Assembly (NCBI GenBank): GCA_002293455.1
Contig: DBDH01000036.1
Location: forward strand, 1-19,830
DNA length: 19,830 bases
Origin: Treponema sp. UBA937
GTDB lineage: Bacteria; Spirochaetota; Spirochaetia; Treponematales; Breznakiellaceae
Direction: 5' to 3'
Below are positions 13,599-19,830 of this stretch, in pieces (position 1 is the stretch's first letter; every line of letters begins with the position of its first letter). Under the pieces are notes generated by a model. The model did not search any database. It was not told the origin of the DNA and worked only from the letters and a program-made list of their open reading frames with translations. The position numbers were made by a program, and so were the translations under genes.

Positions 13599-14830
13599 CC
13601 CGCGCTTAGGAACGGGTTTACATAGACGGTAAACATATCTTTTGCAAAAAAGAGCTTAGAATCAATTCCTAACTCGATAAACACTTTTTTGTACACAAAA
13701 TAGTGGACGGAGGCTCCGAATTGGGCTTCCGGAAAAATAACAGACAACGAATCCGGTGCTCCCCCACCTTGATGTATAAACTGTAAATCACTATAGGAAG
13801 CAATACCTCCTCCAAGACGGATATTCAGAAAAAGTTTTTCATTCAAAAACGGTTTTTGATAGAGAACCGACAGCGCGGCGCCTAATATATGTGTTTGAAC
13901 AGAAAAAGAAGAAAGATCAACCGATGCGTAACTATAAAAAGGGGAGAATTCCGCGCCAAAAAAACCAAACCACGTCTTTAGAGGGATAAATGACAATCTT
14001 CCCGAAAACCCCAAAGGATAAAACGGAAGCCCCAATGTCTTCGATAAATCGCTTGAGGAATCAGCGGGAATCAGCGGAGCGTATCCGAGGGAAACATTCA
14101 CATCCATCGGTTTCGTGAACCGCTTTATTTGTAACGATTCATAAACCGCGGTTAATCCTCCAGGGTTTACCACTATAATTCTGAACGCGCCTACCGAAAG
14201 AGGCTGATTGTCAAAAACAAGTTCCGCGCTGTCTCCAATGTCACTGTATATAATGTTGGACGGAACAAGAACCCCACTCTGCGCGGCGGAATTATCGGTG
14301 CTGTTTCTTCTTATGGGAACCAGGTATATCTCCGATCCCAGCACAAAATGTTCGCCCGTCAGCGTTACCCTGCGGATACCCTCATCATCCAGAAACCATT
14401 CCCGGGGACTTATTTCGTTAATGAGTGCTTGAACCGCCTGGAATACTTCAAAATAAAGATAATCCGACTCCGCGCCGAGGCGGCCCAAAATATTGTAGCC
14501 CAACACTTTGTAACGGTAATTTCCCGCGGGCAGCGATACATTGACAAAGGCTTCCCCGCTCGTTTCCCGCAGGAATTCATCATATCTCGAACTGTTTCCA
14601 TAACGCTGTTCCAGCACAATTTCATACCGGACAATGCCCGCTGCCGGCGCCCAATCGAGCCGCTGAACGAAGCGCGTCCCTTCATCCGTTTCTTCAAGCG
14701 TATAGGAAGATGATCCCGGCGTGCTCCCCACTTCATTTCCGCCGGAAGCGGATTGATCAGTCTGCCCAAAAGCAAAACTTCCCGCAAGCAGCAGCATAAG
14801 CAAGATGCAATGAAGTGATTTAACGGCCAT
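13586..14830 (-). CDS. Secreted outer-membrane-type protein with IPT-like and beta-barrel regions
   Basis: The 414-residue protein begins with a signal peptide (MAVKSLHCILLMLLLAGSFAFG, described by its ends: basic start, hydrophobic core at about 7-20, cut near 20-22). A fibronectin-III-like region follows (about 55-130, with LPAGNYRYKVLGYN). An immunoglobulin/IPT-like region comes next (135-235, INEISPREWFLDDEGIRRVTLTGEHF and GAFRIIVVNPGGL). The C-terminal 175 residues are amphipathic strands ending in SAGWRF, the terminal aromatic expected of an outer-membrane barrel. The start ATG 14830 has AGGA at 14838-14841; the ATG at 14848 lacks one. It overlaps the FecR gene by 11 nt. Order and domains suggest a relative of T. 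pallidum Tp0483, reported as a fibronectin binder, but that link rests on memory of gene order. Confidence 0.75.
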   Translation of the reverse strand: MAVKSLHCILLMLLLAGSFAFGQTDQSASGGNEVGSTPGSSSYTLEETDEGTRFVQRLDWAPAAGIVRYEIVLEQRYGNSSRYDEFLRETSGEAFVNVSLPAGNYRYKVLGYNILGRLGAESDYLYFEVFQAVQALINEISPREWFLDDEGIRRVTLTGEHFVLGSEIYLVPIRRNSTDNSAAQSGVLVPSNIIYSDIGDSAELVFDNQPLSVGAFRIIVVNPGGLTAVYESLQIKRFTKPMDVNVSLGYAPLIPADSSSDLSKTLGLPFYPLGFSGRLSFIPLKTWFGFFGAEFSPFYSYASVDLSSFSVQTHILGAALSVLYQKPFLNEKLFLNIRLGGGIASYSDLQFIHQGGGAPDSLSVIFPEAQFGASVHYFVYKKVFIELGIDSKLFFAKDMFTVYVNPFLSAGWRF

Positions 14831-17507
14831 ACAGCGTTCCTGGATCATACGTTTCTATCGTTCCGGTTTCGGGCAAATGTATCACAAAAGTAAATTCCGC
14901 GCTATCCCCGCGCCGGTCCACCGTTCCGTCGTTTTTCAAGCTCTGCGCCTCAACCCGCCAGACATAGGTTCCATCATCGATTAAGGATAAATCTCTGAAC
15001 GCGTAAGATGTTTCGCTGAGAATCTGATCCCCAATAACCCGCGTTAAGCTGCCGGAAGAATTCCGCGCATGTAAACTGAATATATACCGGTCCGCTTCCT
15101 GGACGGGCTGCCACGCGAAATCGATGCCGCCGAGCGCCGCCAATTCGTCAATGCCGATCACAAGGTTGTTTTGAGGCGCCGAAGCTCTTACGGCAGGCAA
15201 AAGAGGAATAGGCAGCACCTTAAAAGAAGAAGGCCTTTCCGCGCTGATATTAATGCCGTCACGGGTTTGAGCAATTATTGTCCAGTAATAGGTTCCTTCC
15301 CGTAACGGAGGCAGTTTTACGGTATTATCGGGATTCCGGGTATCCACGATAATGGAACGCGGATTTGAGAGCGGATCCGCGCTTGTGGATAGGATAAAGC
15401 GGGAACTGCCCACAGGTTCCACCGAGGACCACCTTACGGAATCGGGATTATTCAAAGCCGCGAGTCCTTCGTAACTGCGTCCTAATGCCGGATAATCCAA
15501 CCGCACGGGCTGTAAACGCTTCACGGACAGCGTACTGGAAGCGATAAGGCTGTCCCGCTTGACGGCATCGGAATCTTCCGCAATAAAAGCCTGGACGGTC
15601 CACCGGTACTCACCCGGCTGTAATCTATCCATGAAATAAGATTGAGAAGAAGCTCTGACAGAAAGATTTTCAAAAACCAATCGATTGCCGCGGTACAGTT
15701 TGAATTGATAATAATCGGCTTCTTCGACAGCTTCCCAGCTAAAATCAAAGCTGGTGCCGGGTCTTAAGGTTAATGACGCTTCCGGCTCAGGACTTATAAT
15801 TCTGGGAGCTTCCAAGGGAGGAACAATCCGGAAACTTTTGGAATCGGTGGAAAGCGGCGGCGTATTATCATCGGGTTCCGTACTGCTTTCCAAGGGGGAC
15901 ACAATGTCCCCGGCCTGGCTGTCGGCGGCGGCATAATTATCCGTCGGGGAAATCGTTGTGTCTTCCATTTCTTCTTCTTCTTCAACTGCCGTAAGGAAAG
16001 ACCTGCTTTCAGAGACGGAGGACTTATTTCCTTCCGCGTCTGTCTGGTACACGGCCCAATAATATTGACCCGGTTTTAACACATGTTGGCTGACGGCATA
16101 GGAGTAAAAATTATGGGTAACATCATGGGAAATAATCGGATTTTCAAGATTTGCGGAAGCGGAAATTTGTATGGTATATGAAGCCGCCTCAGGATCGTTC
16201 TTCCACGAAAAAAACGCGCTTGAACGCTCATTCGTAATATTGATGACGGTTCCGGATGCGGGAACTAACAGTTCCGGGGCTTTAAGGCCGCCGTCCTGTT
16301 CAATCGTGAAATGACCGGTCCGTGACGGCGCGTTATTCACCAGAAACCCGTTTGGATATACCGGGGTAACCCGCCAGTACCAGTCACCGGCTCCAAAGGC
16401 GGAATTTGTCATGAAGGATTCCTGAACCAGCGTTACTTCTGAATTATTCATCTGAGGATTATCCGCGATTTCAACCTGGTACCACGCGTCCGGATTCTGT
16501 GACGCCCAATACATATGTACCGCCGGATTTTTTGTGCGGTAACGGTAGGTATAGCCTTCCGCGGGGGAGATAAGTTCCGGAGCCTGCGAATACGCAAGAT
16601 CAATTTTTCCCATAGAAACATTTTCCATACGCCCCGCGTCATTTTCGGCATCAACAGGATAGATCCTCCAGTAATACGCGGCGGCGCCGTCAAGCGTTAA
16701 GACCGTGTTATTTCCGCTTGAAACATCAACGGAGTGTTTGACGGCCGTAAATGCTTTATCCCTGGCAATTTCCAGCCGGACATGTTCACCGGCGGCTAAA
16801 CCGGCCGCGTTCCAGACAAACTGTACGGGAATATTGTTGGGAGAAGAAACGGACGCATACGTATCAGGATAAGGAATGATGTCTACAACGCTTACAAAAG
16901 ATTCCGTTGTTCCGTCCCGGCTTACTTTTAATGCCGATCCCGCATCCATTGTCATGGTTCCCTGTCCGCTCGTAAGCGACGCGGAACCTGCCGTTACCGT
17001 TACGTTTATATCTTCCCCGGAGGTGCCGGATTGAACATTGACGCGGCTTCCCGCTCCGACCGTAATTTCATTAGTGCCGCTGACCAAGGTAAAGGACCCT
17101 GAATCATCCTGTGTATCAATCGCGATGTTTCCGCCGGACAGATCGATCCTTGCGCCGCCGTCTTTATCAACCCAAATTTGGATGATGCTGTTATCGTTCA
17201 ATTGAATACGGTCTTTTCTTCCCTCAAAAGTAATATTTGCCAACGATAAAGACGCGGTCCGGATCGTATCGCCGTTGTAAACGGGGGAACTTTGCTGAAG
17301 TCTGTCCCACACAACAGAATCGGTAAATCTCCTCTGTGCGTATTTCCGCTTGAACTCAATCCGGCCTACGGGAGTTTCCGATTGTTTTGTCAGAGTCGTA
17401 TTTACATCGTTCCAGAACATCCAAAGACTGATTATTATCCCCGTCAGACAGATGAGAACAATCAAGACATCAGGAATCCTGGATGGAGTATTTCTTTTCG
17501 TCTTCAT
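14820..17507 (-). CDS. Membrane-anchored FecR-domain protein with fibronectin-III-like repeats
   Basis: This 895-residue protein has a short basic N-terminus, one membrane segment (about 13-32) and a FecR domain (about 75-200, NGDTIRTASLSLANITFEG, then LSGGNIAIDTQ and GAGSRVNVQSG). About six repeats follow, each ending in an aromatic-Trp strand: YYWRI 278, WYWRV 376, YYWAV 482, YRWTV 634, YYWTI 740, YVWRV 848. Several open with AP-x-L/I-x-x-P (APELISP 309, APELLVP 410, APRIISP 567). An acidic, low-complexity linker at 507-557 splits the repeats 3+3. Most of it should lie in the periplasm. ATG 17507 has AGGG at 17517-17520 and lies 38 nt inside the cyclase gene. FecR domains usually relay an outer-membrane signal, which fits a neighbouring barrel protein and a cyclase. 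There is no partner ECF sigma factor here. Confidence 0.82.
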   Translation of the reverse strand: MKTKRNTPSRIPDVLIVLICLTGIIISLWMFWNDVNTTLTKQSETPVGRIEFKRKYAQRRFTDSVVWDRLQQSSPVYNGDTIRTASLSLANITFEGRKDRIQLNDNSIIQIWVDKDGGARIDLSGGNIAIDTQDDSGSFTLVSGTNEITVGAGSRVNVQSGTSGEDINVTVTAGSASLTSGQGTMTMDAGSALKVSRDGTTESFVSVVDIIPYPDTYASVSSPNNIPVQFVWNAAGLAAGEHVRLEIARDKAFTAVKHSVDVSSGNNTVLTLDGAAAYYWRIYPVDAENDAGRMENVSMGKIDLAYSQAPELISPAEGYTYRYRTKNPAVHMYWASQNPDAWYQVEIADNPQMNNSEVTLVQESFMTNSAFGAGDWYWRVTPVYPNGFLVNNAPSRTGHFTIEQDGGLKAPELLVPASGTVINITNERSSAFFSWKNDPEAASYTIQISASANLENPIISHDVTHNFYSYAVSQHVLKPGQYYWAVYQTDAEGNKSSVSESRSFLTAVEEEEEMEDTTISPTDNYAAADSQAGDIVSPLESSTEPDDNTPPLSTDSKSFRIVPPLEAPRIISPEPEASLTLRPGTSFDFSWEAVEEADYYQFKLYRGNRLVFENLSVRASSQSYFMDRLQPGEYRWTVQAFIAEDSDAVKRDSLIASSTLSVKRLQPVRLDYPALGRSYEGLAALNNPDSVRWSSVEPVGSSRFILSTSADPLSNPRSIIVDTRNPDNTVKLPPLREGTYYWTIIAQTRDGINISAERPSSFKVLPIPLLPAVRASAPQNNLVIGIDELAALGGIDFAWQPVQEADRYIFSLHARNSSGSLTRVIGDQILSETSYAFRDLSLIDDGTYVWRVEAQSLKNDGTVDRRGDSAEFTFVIHLPETGTIETYDPGTLYGR

Positions 17508-19368
17508 TTAGATCGACCCTTTTTATATCCGGAGGAATTATTCCGAGCATTGTGCGCACATCGGAGAGCGTTTTTGGACCATCTTCGCCCGTAAGCGGAA
17601 TACCTTTTGCGTGAGCCGCAATTATATTCACTACGGCAAACAATCTGACCGGTTTTTCCTTTCCTTTAACCGTCACGGAAGGCATTTCTTCGACAATTAA
17701 GGCTTTTCCAATCAATTTGTACGTATTTTCGGTGATAAGAATATCGGTTCCTAATGGCTTGTTAAGCGATTCGGTCCTGGACGCGAGGTTAACCGCATCG
17801 CCTATGACGGTATATTCCATTCTTTCGTTTGAGCCGATTTGTCCCGCGACAACATCTCCGGTATTAATGCCGCATCCGATCTTGATGATGGGCTTTTTAT
17901 CTCCGCCCCGGTCCTTGTTGAATTCAAGAAGAGCCGCACGCATCATGAGCGCGGAACGGACACAGTTAAGCGCGTCCGCGGCGGGACTTCCCGCTGAAAT
18001 GGGAGCGCCCCAGATAGCCATAACCGCGTCGCCGATAAACTTATCCACGACCCCGTCGGTGTCATTTACGCAGCGGACCATTTTGGTCATATATTTGTTG
18101 AGGAATTCGACCACTTCATGCGGTTCCAGTTTTTCGGAAATAGAAGTAAAAGAACGAATATCGGAAAAGAAAATAGTAACGTGCTTGTTTTCTCCTCCAA
18201 GCGTCAATTCACCTTTCATCGCTTTTTCCGCAATATCTTTATTGATGAAACGGCCGAACGTATCTTTAAGCCTTTCTCTTTCCGCAAGTCCCTTGCCCAT
18301 GTGGACGAAACTATTGGTAAGCAGCCCCAATTCATCTTTTGTTTTTGCCTTGAGCTCTATGTCAAATTTTCCCTGTTCAATTTCCCCCGCTGCCGCGGCC
18401 AAAAGCTTAATCGGAATACTGATGCTTTTGGAGAAAAACCAGGTAAGGATGATCGACGCGAAAAGGACGGCAATGGTTAAGAAAATATTGCTCCGCGTGG
18501 TTTTGAATACCTGGGCAAAAACATCGTTGTATTCCACGGAAGTTACCACTGCCGCGCCGGGAAATGAGAGTCTGGAAAAAGCGCTGAAAAACCGTATCCC
18601 GTTTTGATCTTCGGTCAGCGTCTGGAAATGACTGCTTCCCTGATTTTCCGCTATGAGCTGTACAATAGGCATATCAGCCGCGTTTGCGCCGGCCAGAATC
18701 AAGTCATATTCGGAATGAACGAGGTAATCTTCATTACTGTTGATCATAAAACTGCTGTTCATTCCCGTTCCAAATGATTCAGTCAATTTTTCCGGTGAAA
18801 AAAGGATAATAACTGCCTGACCGGATCCCATCCGCGGATACAGCATGGCAAGGAGCGGAATCCCAAAAACCGGAGCGGCATTCAATAGAAGCGGTTCTCC
18901 CGCGGCGGCCCTTGAAACTGCTTCCTCTTCACTCCGCAAAAAAAACGACAAAAGCGGATTATCGGAATTATCAATGAGAATTTCGTTCGACTCAAAAAAA
19001 CGTGTGTTTATTAACTCCCTGTTACCGGGAATAACGATGGCCGCAATATCCATATTCCAGTCAAAGAAAGACTCCGAAGTTTGACGGATAACAGCTTCCG
19101 AGGAACCCGCGGTATTCAGCATATCCAACAGCAAAAACACATTGGAACGGATGGTGTTCAACTGATTGTCGGCTTCCGAGGCAGACCGGCTGTTTACCGT
19201 AAGGTTATTGCTTTCCGCGGTAATCTGCACATCAGAACTCACCATGACCGATACCAAAATGGTGATGGTTCCCAAAGAAATGAGCAGCAAAAGCGTAATT
19301 ATCGTTACAAGCTTAAAACCGATGGGATATATAACACTGCCGGCGGCGGGTGATTGTTTTGCTGACAC
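17470..19368 (-). CDS. Membrane adenylate cyclase: extracytoplasmic sensor, HAMP and class III catalytic domain
   Basis: The 632-residue protein makes cAMP from ATP. It has a membrane segment at about 19-43, an extracytoplasmic sensor region of about 250 residues (CACHE-like in size), a second membrane segment (about 294-312), a HAMP linker (313-365) and the cyclase domain (about 395-580). Catalytic residues are all visible: metal Asp403 in FFSDIRSFTSIS and Asp447 in KFIGDAVMAIWG, adenine-selecting Lys443 and Thr520, and Asn527 and Arg531 in AVNLASRTES. Lys/Thr favours ATP over GTP. The acidic tail after 595 is extra. The frame opens farther upstream with a TTG at 19434. The GTG at 19368 follows AAGGAGG at 19374-19380 by 5 nt, so it is taken as the start. 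First gene of the four-gene operon. Confidence 0.92.
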   Translation of the reverse strand: MSAKQSPAAGSVIYPIGFKLVTIITLLLLISLGTITILVSVMVSSDVQITAESNNLTVNSRSASEADNQLNTIRSNVFLLLDMLNTAGSSEAVIRQTSESFFDWNMDIAAIVIPGNRELINTRFFESNEILIDNSDNPLLSFFLRSEEEAVSRAAAGEPLLLNAAPVFGIPLLAMLYPRMGSGQAVIILFSPEKLTESFGTGMNSSFMINSNEDYLVHSEYDLILAGANAADMPIVQLIAENQGSSHFQTLTEDQNGIRFFSAFSRLSFPGAAVVTSVEYNDVFAQVFKTTRSNIFLTIAVLFASIILTWFFSKSISIPIKLLAAAAGEIEQGKFDIELKAKTKDELGLLTNSFVHMGKGLAERERLKDTFGRFINKDIAEKAMKGELTLGGENKHVTIFFSDIRSFTSISEKLEPHEVVEFLNKYMTKMVRCVNDTDGVVDKFIGDAVMAIWGAPISAGSPAADALNCVRSALMMRAALLEFNKDRGGDKKPIIKIGCGINTGDVVAGQIGSNERMEYTVIGDAVNLASRTESLNKPLGTDILITENTYKLIGKALIVEEMPSVTVKGKEKPVRLFAVVNIIAAHAKGIPLTGEDGPKTLSDVRTMLGIIPPDIKRVDLNEDEKKYSIQDS

Positions 19369-19373
19369 AATAT

Positions 19374-19380
19374 CCTCCTT
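19374..19380 (-). promoter_or_regulatory. Ribosome binding site that sets the cyclase start
   Basis: On the minus strand AAGGAGG lies 5 nt before GTG 19368. It is the best Shine-Dalgarno in the operon and rules in favour of the GTG over the TTG at 19434. Confidence 0.8.
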
Positions 19381-19499
19381 TTGAAAAAGGTAAACTTTCG
19401 ATAAATTCGGCAATTGTTTTTTAAACTGACGCAAGAAATTTCTTTATTACGGTGAAAACCGCGGATTTGTTTGTTTCATTGTATGTATAGCATAAAATA

Positions 19500-19514
19500 A
19501 CTGTTTTGAACAGT
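19500..19514. promoter_or_regulatory. Operator-like palindrome upstream of the cyclase operon
   Basis: ACTGTTTTGAACAGT is a perfect palindrome of two 6-bp arms around TTG, about 130 nt upstream of the cyclase start. Size and position suit a dimeric repressor or activator site. No regulator can be assigned. Confidence 0.3.
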
Positions 19515-19540
19515 CTCAATTTTTTTTAAGGGACTAGGGT

Positions 19541-19575
19541 AACACTGATTTATGCATCGAGCATAAATCAGTGTT
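19541..19575. repeat. 15-bp perfect hairpin, repeat family copy 1
   Basis: AACACTGATTTATGC at 19541-19555 and its exact reverse complement at 19561-19575 flank a 5-nt loop. No T-run follows on either strand. The left arm with its flank (CTAGGG before it) recurs at 19811-19830, so this is part of a repeated element. Confidence 0.75.
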
Positions 19576-19589
19576 TACTTTATGAAACT

Positions 19590-19636
19590 GTCATTTTGCA
19601 GTAATTCGTTGTATTATAAGAATTACGAAAAATGAC
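19590..19636. repeat. Imperfect inverted repeat
   Basis: The arm at 19590-19607 (GTCATTTT...GTAATTC) is nearly complementary to 19620-19636 (GAATTAC...AAAATGAC), interrupted by a short mismatch and bulge. The 12-nt loop is AT-rich. It lies between two stronger hairpins. Confidence 0.5.
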
Positions 19637-19638
19637 TT

Positions 19639-19682
19639 GGGCAGCGATGAGTAATGTCATCGAGACTTAATCAGCGCTGCCC
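19639..19682. repeat. GGGCAGCG...CGCTGCCC hairpin
   Basis: Arms GGGCAGCG (19639-19646) and CGCTGCCC (19675-19682) pair perfectly around a 28-nt interior that holds a smaller ATGA...TCAT pairing. Read on the minus strand the interior has CTGATTAAG, close to the CTGATTTATG of the 19541 hairpin, so the two may belong to one repeat family. Confidence 0.6.
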
Positions 19683-19690
19683 TAGATCGA

Positions 19691-19716
19691 TATGAAAAGT
19701 CTTCCTCTGTGTAACA
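19691..19716. repeat. 26-nt dispersed repeat, copy 2
   Basis: This copy matches 10369-10394 at 25 of 26 positions and lies 8 nt after the GGGCAGCG hairpin. Here too it is outside genes. Confidence 0.6.
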
Positions 19717-19745
19717 ATGTTAATGTTCTAAACGGTACATTGTGG

Positions 19746-19777
19746 AAAAAAAGACGGTACTCTTGAAATACTGTCTT
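19746..19777 (-). terminator. Rho-independent terminator, minus strand
   Basis: Read on the minus strand, AAGACAGTA (19777-19769) and TACCGTCTT (19759-19751) form a 9-bp stem with one G-T pair and a 9-nt loop. A run of T follows (complement of the seven A at 19746-19752, two of them shared with the stem). It would end a minus-strand gene lying beyond the right edge of the window. Confidence 0.5.
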
Positions 19778-19810
19778 AATACAGGACATTATAATAATTA
19801 GGGATTATCT

Positions 19811-19830
19811 CTAAGGAAACACTGATTTAT
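19811..19830. repeat. Repeat family copy 2, cut by the window edge
   Basis: CTAAGGAAACACTGATTTAT matches 19534-19553 at 18 of 20 positions. The last 13 bases are identical to the arm of the 19541 hairpin. The element runs out of the window. Confidence 0.55.

Larger units (their letters stand above)
19369..19830. other. Non-coding, repeat-rich region upstream of the cyclase operon
   Basis: These 462 bases hold no credible gene. The part next to the cyclase (19381-19500) should be its leader and promoter region, but no convincing -35/-10 pair was found. From 19500 to the window edge there are at least five separate inverted repeats, two repeated segments and a minus-strand terminator, listed one by one. 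Confidence 0.7.

Noticed and set aside
17717..18607. Long open frame (296 codons) on the plus strand opposite the cyclase gene
   Set aside because: It is the antisense shadow of a gene with clear catalytic motifs; its translation is rich in Ser and Arg with no recognisable domain and no ribosome binding site.
19369..19434. TTG start 22 codons upstream of the cyclase GTG
   Set aside because: No ribosome binding site precedes it, whereas AAGGAGG precedes the GTG at 19368.
19541..19575. 15-bp hairpin as a terminator
   Set aside because: No T-run follows on either strand, and the arm recurs at the window edge, so a repeat element fits better.
1..19830. CRISPR array, tRNA or rRNA genes, insertion sequence transposase
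   Set aside because: I saw no regularly spaced direct repeats, no cloverleaf with conserved T-arm, no ribosomal RNA stretch and no transposase-like protein.

Overview
The window looks like part of a chromosome from a Treponema-type spirochaete. This is inferred from gene content: a class III adenylate cyclase, a FecR/fibronectin-III-like envelope protein and an outer-membrane barrel protein in one operon resemble what I recall of the T. pallidum TP0483-TP0485 neighbourhood. A sigma-54 promoter in front of a sigma-70-family gene also recalls the spirochaetal RpoN-RpoS cascade. I could not run a search, so the genus is an inference.

Layout. 1-453: 3' end of a SatP/YaaH-type organic-acid transporter, followed by a strong hairpin. 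579-3242: a two-gene unit of an Old-Yellow-Enzyme-type flavin/iron-sulfur reductase and an NADH pyrophosphatase (NudC). 3268-6980: an AT-rich accessory stretch. It holds a YoaP-like acetyltransferase pseudogene with an internal deletion, a SAM methyltransferase (minus strand), a DJ-1/PfpI protein, a free-standing GyrI-like domain protein, an AraC regulator with its own GyrI-like domain, and a 5' remnant of a DUF3788 gene. 6970-9155 (minus): class I fumarase preceded by a small protein with GIY-YIG-like motifs, almost touching.

9156-10306: a regulatory region with a consensus-perfect -24/-12 sigma-54 promoter, upstream palindromes and a possible leader ORF, driving a group-2 sigma-70-family factor with a strong ribosome binding site. 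This is the most interesting item in the window. 10307-12631: an intergenic region with a putative promoter and a 13-bp perfect inverted repeat, then a membrane-anchored divergent polysaccharide deacetylase that overlaps tsaD.

12636-19368 (minus): a tight four-gene operon read from right to left. It encodes a membrane adenylate cyclase (extracytoplasmic sensor, HAMP, catalytic domain), a FecR-domain protein with six Trp-containing beta-sandwich-like repeats, a secreted beta-barrel protein ending in Phe, and a protein with PAP2-like motifs. All consecutive genes overlap, which suggests co-translation of an envelope-sensing and cAMP module. 19369-19830 is non-coding and unusually rich in inverted repeats. 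It includes a 15-bp perfect hairpin whose arm recurs at the window edge, a copy of a 26-nt repeat also found at 10369, and a minus-strand terminator for a gene beyond the window.
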